A stretch of 64,000 nt of DNA. It comes from Eoetvoesia sp035555955. Its GTDB lineage: Bacteria > Pseudomonadota > Gammaproteobacteria > Burkholderiales > Burkholderiaceae_B. Below, in pieces: positions 36,543 to 45,314 of this stretch; the stretch's first letter is position 1; each line of letters starts with the position of its first letter. The position numbers and the translations under genes were made by a program. The notes beneath the pieces were generated by a model. That model did not search any database. It saw nothing but the letters and a program-made list of their open reading frames with translations, and was not told where the DNA came from. The stretch is taken from contig NZ_DATMGA010000039.1 of NCBI RefSeq assembly GCF_035555955.1, positions 62,001 to 126,000 of the forward strand. The letters are read 5' to 3'.

Positions 36543-37226
36543 CTACCAGGGCACGGCTATGGGCCGGCTATCCCGGTTTTCGGCGATGAACAGCGAAGGC
36601 AGGAACCGGGAGAGAAAGGTGAATTCGTTATAGCAATGCATCAACAGCGCCCGGCCGAACTCGTCCGTGACCAGCTTTTCGATCTCCGAAGGGCTCATCC
36701 CCTGGTCCACGAGGTCCTGCCCCAGATAAAAGTGACTGCGCAGCGCGCAGCCCCATTCGGTATCGCGGCCAATATGCAGCAAGCGGCCGCCCAGAACCTT
36801 GTCGCCGTCGCGCGGAGGTTGATGACCCGCGCCGACGCGCCCGCACACGGCCGCGCTCACCCGCCCTTCGCGGCGGGCAGCGTCATAGGCGCCGGCGTCG
36901 AAAAACTCGGCAGCGTCGCGGAACTGGATGGACAGCTTCTCGGCGGGCAAGCCGGTAAAACGTTCCTCGACGACATGAATGGAGCCTACGTGCGTGCCAT
37001 CGCGGCACTCGGCCCAGTCGCTGAACACGTGATCCACCGGATGCCACCACACGTATTTCTGGGTATCCGGCCGAAACCGGAACCACCATTCAAACATTTC
37101 CCCGGTGCAGCGATGCAGGTCGGTGCGGGCCGCCACATGCAGCACGCCCGTATCCAGGCGTTCGTATCCCGTTTCCAGCTGCATTGGGGCGGGATCCAGC
37201 AGCCGGTCGACTTCCTCTAACTTCAT
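36543..37226 (-). CDS. DAPG-hydrolase (PhlG)-like family protein
   Basis: 227 aa from ATG 37226, preceded by GGAGG. Aromatic-rich motifs EMFEWWFRF, YVWWHPVDHVF, RSHFYLGQD and LLMHCYNEFTFLSRFLPSLF resemble the zinc-dependent 2,4-diacetylphloroglucinol hydrolase family, with His/Glu residues placed for metal binding. PhlG cleaves a C-C bond of an acylated phloroglucinol, releasing acetate. Family assignment is from motif memory; substrate here is unproven. It is the last structural gene of the catabolic operon, 50 bp after the ABC ATPase. Confidence 0.65.
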   Translation of the reverse strand: MKLEEVDRLLDPAPMQLETGYERLDTGVLHVAARTDLHRCTGEMFEWWFRFRPDTQKYVWWHPVDHVFSDWAECRDGTHVGSIHVVEERFTGLPAEKLSIQFRDAAEFFDAGAYDAARREGRVSAAVCGRVGAGHQPPRDGDKVLGGRLLHIGRDTEWGCALRSHFYLGQDLVDQGMSPSEIEKLVTDEFGRALLMHCYNEFTFLSRFLPSLFIAENRDSRPIAVPW

Positions 37227-37276
37227 AATGCCTCCTTGTCGTTGCGTGGCGCGGCATGCCAACGCGTTTTCAGTGT

Positions 37277-38917
37277 TCAAACACAAACGGATTCACGCGG
37301 CTCTTCGTGGCCCGCGCCAACATACAGATCTTTCAACCCGGGATGGTTCCGCACCTCGACGGCGCTGCCCGACAGAACGATGTTTCCATGCGAAACGATA
37401 TGCGCGGTATCGACCAGATCCAGCGACCGCTCCACGTCCTGCTCGACAAGCAGTATGGTCAGGCCTGCCTTGCGCAGAACGTCCAGCGCCGTGTAGAGCC
37501 GGTCGACGATGACAGGGGCCAGCCCAAGGCTGATCTCGTCGAAGACGACCAGGCGCGGGCGGCTCATCAGTGCACGCCCGATCGCCAGCATCTGCTGCTG
37601 CCCGCCGGACATGGAGGTGCCAGCCTGCCCGCGCCTTTCGGCCAATATGGGGAACAGCCGATACACCGCGTCCAGCCGCTCTTTTTGCTCTTTCGGCGCC
37701 ACCCGGCGCGCAGCCAGCAGAAGATTTTCCTCCACCGACAAGGTCGGAAAGATTCTGCGTCCCTCCAGACACTGGGCAATGCCCAGATCGGCGATCCGGT
37801 GCGGCGCCATCGATGTGATGTCGGCGCCGTCGAACCGCAGCGAGCCCGAGGTGGGTTTGATGGTTCCCGCAATGACTTGCGACAACGTGCTTTTGCCCGC
37901 GCCATTGCAGCCCAGGATAGCCACGGCCTGCCCTGCCTTGACACCAAAGCTCAGGCCATGCAGCACCCTGGCCTGGCCATAGCCCGCGCATACGTCCTCG
38001 AGCCGCAAAAGCTCCGGAGCGGCTTCGCCGGACGGCGTCCGCGGCGGCGCCACGATGCTGTCCAGGCCATGGCTGGCCTGGGAAAGTGCGGCATCCGGCA
38101 CTGGCTCGGCCCCGGCCTGCGCTGCAGCATTCGCGCCCTCGGCTCTGCCCTGCTTTTTATGTGCAGAGCCCAGGTAAATGGCGGCCACGTCGTCGCTGGC
38201 GAGCACGTCCTCCGTGGGTCCATAGGCGAATTTCTCGCCGAAATTCATCACCATGGTGGTCGAGCAGCACTCGCGCACCACGCGCAGAACGTGTTCGATG
38301 ATGATGATGCCGTCGGTTTCCGGCGCCACCTGGCGAACGAGCTCGATCAATTCATCGATTTCGCGATCCACCAGTCCGCCCCCCACCTCGTCCAGCATAA
38401 GAAGCTGCGGCTTCAATGCCAGGGCCCGAGCCACCTCCAGGCGCTTGCGGCGCAACAAGGGAAGATCCCTGGCCCGCCAATCGGCGACATCAACGAGATT
38501 CGTCTTTTCCAATAACGCCCGGCATTCGAGCCGCACGATCTTGCGATTGGCAAAAGGGCTTCTGGCATACAAGGGCACCAGCAGGTTCTCTTCCACCGTC
38601 ATGTCCAGAAAAGGCCGGGGAATCTGATAGGTGCGCCCGATGCCCAGGCGCGCCCGGGAGGCGGCGGAGGTCGCCGTAATATTGCGGCCATTGAAGAAAA
38701 TATTGCCCTCGGTGGGCTGCAAGGCCCCGCCAAGCATGGAGATCAGTGTGGATTTGCCGGCGCCATTCGGGCCGATTACGCCCAGGATCTGGCCCTTGCC
38801 AAGCGAAAATCCAAGATCGTTGACCGCCACTACGCCGCCATAACGCTTGGTCAGCCCCGCCACCTGCAGCAAGGGGGCTTGCCCGTCCATAGCCTTGAAT
38901 GAAGAATCGACGGTCAT
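37277..38917 (-). CDS. HAAT-type ABC transporter ATPase, LivG-LivF fusion
   Basis: 546 aa with two complete nucleotide-binding domains in one chain. NBD1 (about 15-255) has Walker A GPNGAGKST (49-57), and Walker B LLMLDE. Its signature is degenerate: LPLLRRKRLEVA instead of LSGGQ-like. A Gln/Ala/Pro-rich linker of about 45 aa follows. NBD2 (about 302-540) has Walker A GCNGAGKST (336-344), canonical MSGGQQQMLAIGRAL, and Walker B LVVFDE. LivG and LivF are normally separate proteins. The start at 38917 has AAGGGGGTGA upstream and lies 4 nt after the LivM stop. It powers uptake with LivH, LivM and the binding protein at 40861. Confidence 0.92.
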   Translation of the reverse strand: MTVDSSFKAMDGQAPLLQVAGLTKRYGGVVAVNDLGFSLGKGQILGVIGPNGAGKSTLISMLGGALQPTEGNIFFNGRNITATSAASRARLGIGRTYQIPRPFLDMTVEENLLVPLYARSPFANRKIVRLECRALLEKTNLVDVADWRARDLPLLRRKRLEVARALALKPQLLMLDEVGGGLVDREIDELIELVRQVAPETDGIIIIEHVLRVVRECCSTTMVMNFGEKFAYGPTEDVLASDDVAAIYLGSAHKKQGRAEGANAAAQAGAEPVPDAALSQASHGLDSIVAPPRTPSGEAAPELLRLEDVCAGYGQARVLHGLSFGVKAGQAVAILGCNGAGKSTLSQVIAGTIKPTSGSLRFDGADITSMAPHRIADLGIAQCLEGRRIFPTLSVEENLLLAARRVAPKEQKERLDAVYRLFPILAERRGQAGTSMSGGQQQMLAIGRALMSRPRLVVFDEISLGLAPVIVDRLYTALDVLRKAGLTILLVEQDVERSLDLVDTAHIVSHGNIVLSGSAVEVRNHPGLKDLYVGAGHEEPRESVCV

Positions 38918-38921
38918 GGCT

Positions 38922-39944
38922 TCACCCCCTTTCCAGTGCGGATTGCGCGCCGGCGGCGTCGGCGCGGCCGGTTTGCGTTCGCCGGCCATTTCTTCTGCGC
39001 CACAGTGAAATGGCCAGCCCGGTCAGGCCCTGCGGCGCGCACCGGATGACGACAATGAGAATCAGGCCCGTAATGGCAAGATGCACATCGGGGTAGTCGG
39101 CCAGCCATTCGCTTAGCGCCACGATGAACACGGTTCCCACCAAAGGCCCCGCACGCAGGCCTATGCCCCCGATGATGACCACCGACAGAACATCCACCGA
39201 CCACGAAATTCCGAACATGCCGTAGGGCTCGATGGCGCCCAGCTTCACCGCCTGCAGGCCACCCGCCATCGCCATCAGGGCGCTGGCCGTCATGAAAGCC
39301 AGCAGCTTTACGCGGAAGACCCGCACCCCCACCTGATCCGCCGCCGCCTCGTCGTCGCGCACCGCCTTGAGCGCTATGGACAGCCGCGACGACACATACA
39401 GGGACAACACAATGGTGGCAAAGACGAACAGCACCCACGCCCACAAGTACAGAACCTGCACGGAAGGCGGATCCACGACGGCGAACCAGCCCGTCGCGCC
39501 GCCAAAATAGCTGGTGTTGATCATGAACAACCGTATGGCCTCGGCCAGGGCAAGCGTGCCCACGGTGAAGTACAGGCCTTTCAGGCGGAACACCGCGGGC
39601 GACACCAGGGCGGCCAGCGCCGCCCCCGCCACGGCCGAAGCCAGCAAAGCGGGCAAGACCGGCAGGCCGGCGAAATTCATGAGGCCCATCAGCATATAAC
39701 CGCCGGCCCCGAAAAACGAGGCGGTTCCCAGCGATACCAGGCCTCCGTATCCAGCCAGAAGATTCCAGGCTTCGGCCAGCGTCATCAACAGCAGCAGCCG
39801 GAACCCGACTTCAAAGCCGTAGCTGCTCAAGGCCCCTGGAACGACAATGGGAAAGCCCACTACCGCCAGCAGGACAACCGAGTACGCAATGGTTCGGCAG
39901 GCCGCCGCATCGGCATGCGCCGCGGGTTTGATTTGTGTTTGCAT
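38922..39944 (-). CDS. livM: Branched-chain amino acid-type ABC permease, LivM family
   Basis: 340 aa polytopic permease with about 8-10 hydrophobic segments and the family signature AEAWNLLAGYGGLVSLGTASFFGAGGY. The cytoplasmic coupling motif SIALKAVRDDEAAADQVGV is present. ATG 39944 follows AAGGGGGGATAAC, which contains the LivH stop, one nucleotide away. The C-terminal 35 aa are a hydrophilic Arg/Ala extension. It forms the translocation pore with LivH. The substrate of HAAT systems varies widely (amino acids, amides, aromatic acids), so symbol reflects family only. Confidence 0.9.
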   Translation of the reverse strand: MQTQIKPAAHADAAACRTIAYSVVLLAVVGFPIVVPGALSSYGFEVGFRLLLLMTLAEAWNLLAGYGGLVSLGTASFFGAGGYMLMGLMNFAGLPVLPALLASAVAGAALAALVSPAVFRLKGLYFTVGTLALAEAIRLFMINTSYFGGATGWFAVVDPPSVQVLYLWAWVLFVFATIVLSLYVSSRLSIALKAVRDDEAAADQVGVRVFRVKLLAFMTASALMAMAGGLQAVKLGAIEPYGMFGISWSVDVLSVVIIGGIGLRAGPLVGTVFIVALSEWLADYPDVHLAITGLILIVVIRCAPQGLTGLAISLWRRRNGRRTQTGRADAAGAQSALERG

Positions 39945-39945
39945 G

Positions 39946-40821
39946 TTATCCCCCCTTGCGTCCCAGCAGCCCCTGCGGGCGCAGGGCCAGCATGAGCAGC
40001 AACAGCACCAGGCCCACCAGATCGCGATAACCATCGCCCAGCATCAAGCCGCCCAGGCTTTGCAACACCCCAAGCAGCAAACCGCCCACCAGCGTTCCGA
40101 AGATATTGCCCAGCCCTCCCAGCACGACGATGGCGAAAGCGTTCAACAGGTAGGTGGCGCCACTTATGGGTGTGAAGGCAAAGATGCTGCCGATCAGCAC
40201 ACCCCCGACCCCGGCGCAGGCGGCGCCCAGCGCGAATGTCCAGCCATGCACGCGCCGTACGTCCACGCCGTTCACAGCCGCGGCAACCGGGTCCGACGCG
40301 CTGGCGCGCAGGTCGCGCCCAAACGCCGTGCGCGAGATGAGGAAATGCACCGCGAGAATGACCACGATGGAAAGCACGAAGCCGATCAGGTAGATTCTTC
40401 CGAACCCGACCGGGCCTATCTGAATGGAGCTCACCCCATTGCCGAACTGGATGGAGCGCGTATCGGCATGGAACAGCATGATGTAGACATTCTGCAATAC
40501 GATGGAAAGGCCGAACGTGGTCATCATTGCGGACTCGGGCGGCTTATCCGCAAGAGGCTGCAACATGTAGCGCTGCAGGGGCCAGGCCAAGGCAGCCATC
40601 AGCACGGCAACCAGCGGCAGCGCGAGCAGGGAACTCAAGCCCAGGGGCTGCATGACGAAGACCATGAGATAGCCGCCCGCGATCAGCAGTTCGCCATGGG
40701 CCAGGTTCACCAGGCCCATGACGCCCAGGACTATGGATAGGCCCAGTGCGGCCAAGGCCAACACGCCCCCCAACAGCACTCCGGAAACCAGGCTGTTGAT
40801 TACGATGTCCACGTTTTCCAT
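39946..40821 (-). CDS. livH: Branched-chain amino acid-type ABC permease, LivH family
   Basis: 291 aa polytopic permease. Diagnostic GLSIVLGVMGLVNLAHGELLIAGGYL near the N-terminus, and the coupling segment RDLRASASDPVAAAVNGVDV. It overlaps functionally with LivM: the stop is 1 nt before the LivM start. The binding protein gene lies 39 bp upstream. Together they make a complete importer with the fused ATPase. Confidence 0.92.
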   Translation of the reverse strand: MENVDIVINSLVSGVLLGGVLALAALGLSIVLGVMGLVNLAHGELLIAGGYLMVFVMQPLGLSSLLALPLVAVLMAALAWPLQRYMLQPLADKPPESAMMTTFGLSIVLQNVYIMLFHADTRSIQFGNGVSSIQIGPVGFGRIYLIGFVLSIVVILAVHFLISRTAFGRDLRASASDPVAAAVNGVDVRRVHGWTFALGAACAGVGGVLIGSIFAFTPISGATYLLNAFAIVVLGGLGNIFGTLVGGLLLGVLQSLGGLMLGDGYRDLVGLVLLLLMLALRPQGLLGRKGG

Positions 40822-40860
40822 AAAACTCCCTCTTTCGACGGAATGCCCGGCGGCCCGGCT

Positions 40861-42066
40861 TTATTTCGGCTGGATGTACGTACCGGTGGCCAGATCCCTG
40901 GGCCATACGATAACGGGCTTGCCATCCTGCCACTGGGACATGGCAATCGGCAACTTGGACGTATTGGTCTGATCGAACTTGACGGGGCCGACGACATAGA
41001 CCTTGTCGGTCTTCGCAATGGCCTTGTTGATCTGAGCGCGATCCAGCGATTTGGCGGCAATGATGGCATCGATCATGACATTTGCCGCGGCATGCGAGTC
41101 GGCAATATGCTGGCTGACGCTCAAGCCCGTTTCTTTTTCGAACCGCTTCGACAATTGCGAGGCGCCGGGATACTTGAAGCTGGGATCCCAGTAGGCGCCC
41201 ACCAGAACACCATCGGAAAGCTTGCCGGCCGCCTTGGCGAACTGCTCGGGCTCCGCGCCTTTTTCCATGTCGAGAACCTTGGGCACGAAACCGACGGCCG
41301 CCATCTGCTTGCGTATAGACACCGCCTGCGGCGTAATGGCATCGACCAGCACCACTTGCGGATTCTTCGATTTCAGTTCGCTGACGGCCGTCGTGAACTG
41401 CATATTGTCCACGGGGAATTCGGTTTTCTGCACGATCTTGTAACCGTATTTCTTGGCCAGCGCGGGCCAGATCTGCCCCCCAACCACCTTTCCGTCCGGG
41501 CCGTTGTCGTGCAGCAGCGCCAAGGTCTTGTCGGTTTTCACGCCCAGGTCGTCCATCATCTTGAACACGGCTTCGGACAGCTCGGCTTCGTCGAAGAAGA
41601 TATCCCACACATAATGCCATTTCCGCACGGAACGGAATGCGCCAAGAGGATCGCAGCCCGTCACCAGCGGCACCTTCTTGCGCTCGGCGACCAGCGCGCC
41701 CGCGTTGACCAGGGCGGGAGTGCAGGAACCCAGCATTACCAGGGCCTTGTCGCGCGAGATCAAGGTTTCGGTATTGCTGGCGGCCACGTTGGGGTCCGTC
41801 TTGTCGTCGCGAACGATCAGGCGGAAGGTGTATTGCTTGCCGTCTATCGTGACGCCGCCGGCCTTGTTCGCATCGTCGACCGCGGTCTGATAGCCCCACT
41901 GCTGGTATTTGCCGAAACCCGCCAGCGGGCCGCTGAGCGGCAGCGACGCGCCGATGACGATTTCATTGGCTGCATGGCAGGCCGTTGCGGCGGCCAGCCC
42001 CAAGACCAGCCCGGCGGACGCGGCAACCAGCCGCGATTTACGTAAACCCTGGAAAGCTCGTTTCAT
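40861..42066 (-). CDS. ABC transporter substrate-binding protein, LivK-like
   Basis: 401 aa. Signal peptide cleaved near ACHAANE (residue 33), followed by a type I periplasmic binding fold (PBP1, about 35-390: IVIGASLPLSGPLAGFGKYQQWGY, VMLGSCTPALVNAGALVAE). It captures the substrate in the periplasm and delivers it to LivHM. The position directly between the metabolic genes and the permeases ties transport to catabolism. The ligand is not predictable. Confidence 0.9.
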   Translation of the reverse strand: MKRAFQGLRKSRLVAASAGLVLGLAAATACHAANEIVIGASLPLSGPLAGFGKYQQWGYQTAVDDANKAGGVTIDGKQYTFRLIVRDDKTDPNVAASNTETLISRDKALVMLGSCTPALVNAGALVAERKKVPLVTGCDPLGAFRSVRKWHYVWDIFFDEAELSEAVFKMMDDLGVKTDKTLALLHDNGPDGKVVGGQIWPALAKKYGYKIVQKTEFPVDNMQFTTAVSELKSKNPQVVLVDAITPQAVSIRKQMAAVGFVPKVLDMEKGAEPEQFAKAAGKLSDGVLVGAYWDPSFKYPGASQLSKRFEKETGLSVSQHIADSHAAANVMIDAIIAAKSLDRAQINKAIAKTDKVYVVGPVKFDQTNTSKLPIAMSQWQDGKPVIVWPRDLATGTYIQPK

Positions 42067-42226
42067 GAAAGTCTCCTTGATATGTTTTTTGATTGCTCAT
42101 GGACAGCTCATTGACAATGCCAATCCGGCACGCTCCAATCCGCGCCGGCCTGCTACCACTTCCTGCAGCTTGCTTCACCATCTCCCGCCAAACCGCCGCC
42201 GTCCGCGACGGTGGATGCCGGCCGGG

Positions 42227-43174
42227 CTAGAACGCCACCTCGGCTTGCCCTTTCAGCGCCAGTATCTGCCTGGCTTCGTCCGGCGTAGCGATTTCCATTC
42301 CCAATTCCTCAAGGATGAGACGGATTTTCCCCACCTGCTGGGCATTGCTGCTTGCCAGGCGCCCCCGGCCGATGAACAGGCTGTCCTCCAGGCCGACCCG
42401 CACATTGCCCCCCATCATCGCCGCTTGGGTCGTAATGGGCATTTGATGCTTGCCCGCCGCCAGCACAGACCAGACATAGTCGCCGCCGAAAAGCCGGTCG
42501 GCAGTTCGCTTCATGAAAACGACGTTGTCGTAATCGGCACCGATGCCGCCCAGAATGCCAAACACCCCCTGGATGAAGAACGGCGGCTTGATCAACCCCC
42601 TGTCCACGAAATAGGCCAGGTTATACAAGTGGCCGATGTCGTAGCACTCATGCTCGTAGCGCGTGCCGAAATCGGACATCAGTTCGAGCACCCTGGCGAT
42701 ATCCCGAAAGGTATTCCGGAATATAAAGGCTTCGCTGGCTTCGATATAAGGCTTTTCCCATGGGAACTTCCAGTCTTTTACCTTCGAACCCATCAAGTGC
42801 ATCGAAAAGTTCATCGATCCCATGTTCAACGAACACATTTCGGGCCGGAAACGCAATGCGGCAGCCAGCCGCTGCTCGACCGTCATCTCGGGACTGCCGC
42901 CCGTCGTCAGATTGATGACGGCATCGGTGCGTTCGCCAATGGCCGGCAGGAACTGCGCAAAGACATCCGGATCACCCGTGGGGCTGCCGTCTTCGGGGTT
43001 CCTGGCATGCAAATGCAGAATGGCGGCTCCCGCCTGCGCCGCCTCCACGGCTTGCTGCGCAATATCCTGCGGCGTATAAGGCAAGGCATCCGACAGGGTC
43101 GGCGTGTGAATCGCCCCGGTTACCGCGCAGGTAATGATGACCTTGGGTTGCGGGCGTTTTACTGCTGTTGTCAT
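42227..43174 (-). CDS. Beta-keto acid cleavage enzyme (BKACE, formerly DUF849)
   Basis: 315 aa from ATG 43174, with GGAG six nt upstream. Metal-binding HLHARNPEDGSPTGDPDVF near residue 49, NLTTGGSPEMT, CSLNMGSMNF and the C-terminal MGGNVRVGLEDSLFIGRGRLA are typical. BKACE enzymes take a beta-keto acid plus acetyl-CoA and give acetoacetate plus a new acyl-CoA (known substrates include 3-keto-5-aminohexanoate and dehydrocarnitine). The adjacent 3-hydroxyacyl-CoA-dehydrogenase-like gene could supply the keto acid from a 3-hydroxy acid. Specificity cannot be assigned. Confidence 0.9.
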   Translation of the reverse strand: MTTAVKRPQPKVIITCAVTGAIHTPTLSDALPYTPQDIAQQAVEAAQAGAAILHLHARNPEDGSPTGDPDVFAQFLPAIGERTDAVINLTTGGSPEMTVEQRLAAALRFRPEMCSLNMGSMNFSMHLMGSKVKDWKFPWEKPYIEASEAFIFRNTFRDIARVLELMSDFGTRYEHECYDIGHLYNLAYFVDRGLIKPPFFIQGVFGILGGIGADYDNVVFMKRTADRLFGGDYVWSVLAAGKHQMPITTQAAMMGGNVRVGLEDSLFIGRGRLASSNAQQVGKIRLILEELGMEIATPDEARQILALKGQAEVAF

Positions 43175-43226
43175 GCTGATCTCCATCCATATCGGGCAGC
43201 TCTGCGGCCGCCTTGAAATCATCGCT

Positions 43227-44159
43227 TCAGGTTTCCGCCCCGCGCTCGAAAAGCATGCGCTGCAGATGCGTGGCGACGCGCTGCCGGACGGCCTGCGCGT
43301 CATCTTCCGACCAGCGCCTCAGGCCTTCGCCCGTCTTCACGCCCAGCAAGCCGCTGGACACAAGGCTGTCCAATAAGGGTGATGGGCCGCCGCTCGCATC
43401 GAGATGCGGCAACACCACCTTGTGGATATCGAGCGTCAGATCCAGGCCCACGAGCTCGGCATTTTCAAGCGGACCCAACACCGGCAGGCGCATGCCGAAG
43501 CTGTTCTTCACCACTTCGTCGACTGTCTGCGCATCGCATATGCCGGCATGGACAATGGCAAAGGCTTCCCGCCACAAGGCATGCTGCAGCCGATTGCCGA
43601 CGAAGCCCGGCACATCCTTCTTGACCTCGACCGGCTTCTTGCCCACTTTGCGCAGCAGCGCCATGGTGCGATCGAACGCAGTTTCCGAAAGCTGCACGGT
43701 TCGGACCACTTCCACCAAAGGGACCAGGTAGGGCGGGTTCCACCAATGCGTACCGACGACATGGGCCTGACGCCCAGGCGGCAATTTCGACGCAATGTCC
43801 GTAATGGGTATGACCGAAGTGTTGCTGGCCAATACCGCTGCCGCCGGCGCCGCGGCATCCAACTGCGCAAAGATGCGCTGTTTCAGCTCCAGCTTCTCGG
43901 GCCCCGCTTCGAACACGAAAGCCGCCTGGCCAACGGCATCGCCAACGTGCTCGCAAAGCGTCAACCGCGCCAGGCACGCCTGCGATCCGCCAATGCTTTG
44001 CAGGTTGGCGCGTATGCACGGCGCCGCCTTGGCAAGGGCTTCCGGATACGGGTCATACAGCGACACCGAATGGCCCGCAGCCAGGAAGACCTGGGCGATA
44101 CCACAGCCCATGAGGCCCGCGCCCACCACGGCGATATGGTCTTGATCGGAACTGGACAT
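43227..44159 (-). CDS. 3-hydroxyacyl-CoA / 3-hydroxyacid dehydrogenase family protein
   Basis: 310 aa. NAD-binding motif IAVVGAGLMGCGIAQVFLAAG at the N-terminus. The HAD catalytic segment with His is THWWNPPYLVPLVEVV, followed by KKDVPGFVGNRLQHAL and the C-terminal helical domain ending GVKTGEGLRRW. Short single-function members include L-carnitine dehydrogenase and L-gulonate 3-dehydrogenase, acting on free 3-hydroxy acids. Adjacent BKACE makes such a role attractive: oxidation to the beta-keto acid, then cleavage. The start follows the SDR stop by 2 nt. Confidence 0.88.
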   Translation of the reverse strand: MSSSDQDHIAVVGAGLMGCGIAQVFLAAGHSVSLYDPYPEALAKAAPCIRANLQSIGGSQACLARLTLCEHVGDAVGQAAFVFEAGPEKLELKQRIFAQLDAAAPAAAVLASNTSVIPITDIASKLPPGRQAHVVGTHWWNPPYLVPLVEVVRTVQLSETAFDRTMALLRKVGKKPVEVKKDVPGFVGNRLQHALWREAFAIVHAGICDAQTVDEVVKNSFGMRLPVLGPLENAELVGLDLTLDIHKVVLPHLDASGGPSPLLDSLVSSGLLGVKTGEGLRRWSEDDAQAVRQRVATHLQRMLFERGAET

Positions 44160-44161
44160 GG

Positions 44162-44953
44162 CTACCCCGCTGTATAGCCGCCGTCGACATACAGGATCTG
44201 CCCCGTGCAAAAATCCGAGGCCCTGGATGCCAGGTACAGCACGGCCCCCACCAGGTCGTCCGGTTCCCCGAGACGGCCCAGCGGGATGCGCTTGAGCATG
44301 CCTTCACGCGCTTCCTTGCCTTTTGGATCGTCCTCGAACATCCAGGCGGTCAGGGCGGAACGAAAGACGGTCGGCGCAATGGCGTTCACATTGATGCCAT
44401 GCCGCCCCCACTCGCAGGCCAGCGAACGGGCCAGCCCGTCGATCGCATGCTTCGAAGGACAATAGGCCGTGTACCCCGCTGCATGGCCCAGCTTGCCCCG
44501 GGTGGAGGAAACCAGGACGACCTTGCCGCCACCGCCCTGGGCAATCATTTTCCGCCCCGCCGCCCGGCACATCAGCCAGGAGCCAAGCACATTGGCGTCC
44601 ATCACTTCCTGCCAGCGATCTTGCGGAAAATCCGTGATCGGCGACACATTGTTGGTTCCGGACGCAACGACCAGGACATCGACCGAGCCGTATGCCTGGA
44701 CGGCGGCATCGATGATTGCCTCGGCCTTTTCCCCGTCGTCGGGCCTTGCCGCAAGCGTCGCCACCTCGGCCCCGCAGGCACGCGCCGCTTCGGCCACCTC
44801 GCCGAGCCTGGCCGCGCCTCCGGCCGCCAGGGTCAGCCGCGCGCCGGCGCTTGCCATCGCCAGGGCCAGGGCCTCTCCCAGGGCTCCCGTCGCCCCGGTG
44901 ATGACCACGCTCTTGCCCGCCACATCGAACAAACTGTTAATCGTGCTGGACAT
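44162..44953 (-). CDS. Short-chain dehydrogenase/reductase
   Basis: 263 aa classical SDR. Cofactor motif TGATGALGEALALAMA, VASGTNN (NNAG equivalent) and active-site S-YxxxK as VSSTRG and YTAYCPSKHAIDGLA. The C-terminus ends with LYVDGGYTAG. It oxidises or reduces a hydroxyl/keto group with NAD(P). It is packed tightly between the cupin (4 bp) and the dehydrogenase (2 bp), so it acts in the same pathway. Substrate unknown. Confidence 0.9.
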   Translation of the reverse strand: MSSTINSLFDVAGKSVVITGATGALGEALALAMASAGARLTLAAGGAARLGEVAEAARACGAEVATLAARPDDGEKAEAIIDAAVQAYGSVDVLVVASGTNNVSPITDFPQDRWQEVMDANVLGSWLMCRAAGRKMIAQGGGGKVVLVSSTRGKLGHAAGYTAYCPSKHAIDGLARSLACEWGRHGINVNAIAPTVFRSALTAWMFEDDPKGKEAREGMLKRIPLGRLGEPDDLVGAVLYLASRASDFCTGQILYVDGGYTAG

Positions 44954-44957
44954 GATT

Positions 44958-45299
44958 TCAATCCCGTTTCGTTGGCATCACCACCAGCATGGATGCCGGC
45001 AGATTGGAACGATTGACGATCTCCCGCTCCTCACCGGCTGGAATCACGCATGAATCCAGGGCGCCAAGCGTCGCTTCTTCGTTCTTCGTACGGACGACCA
45101 TTTCGCCCGATAACACCACATACACTTTCTCGAGCGGAGATGCGTCCCAGCTGGCTCCGCCACCCGGCAGGAAATGCGACAAGCCCACCCAGAAATTTTC
45201 CACATCGGTGACATCCGCCCCTTGCAGCCGGAGCGAACGCATGTCGAAATGGAGGGCAGCCTGGTAGGGTTGCGCGTCGGAAAAGTAGGTGACATTCAT
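44958..45299 (-). CDS. Small cupin-domain protein
   Basis: 113 aa single-domain beta barrel with cupin-like features: PGGGASWDASPLEKVYVVLSGEMVV and DSCVIPAGEEREIVN. The usual first-motif histidines are missing (S/W/D in place of H-x-H), so metal binding may be altered or absent and the role could be ligand binding rather than catalysis. It lies between the cyclase-family hydrolase (15 bp) and the SDR (4 bp). Confidence 0.8.
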   Translation of the reverse strand: MNVTYFSDAQPYQAALHFDMRSLRLQGADVTDVENFWVGLSHFLPGGGASWDASPLEKVYVVLSGEMVVRTKNEEATLGALDSCVIPAGEEREIVNRSNLPASMLVVMPTKRD

Positions 45300-45314
45300 G
45301 GCAGGCTCCTGGGC

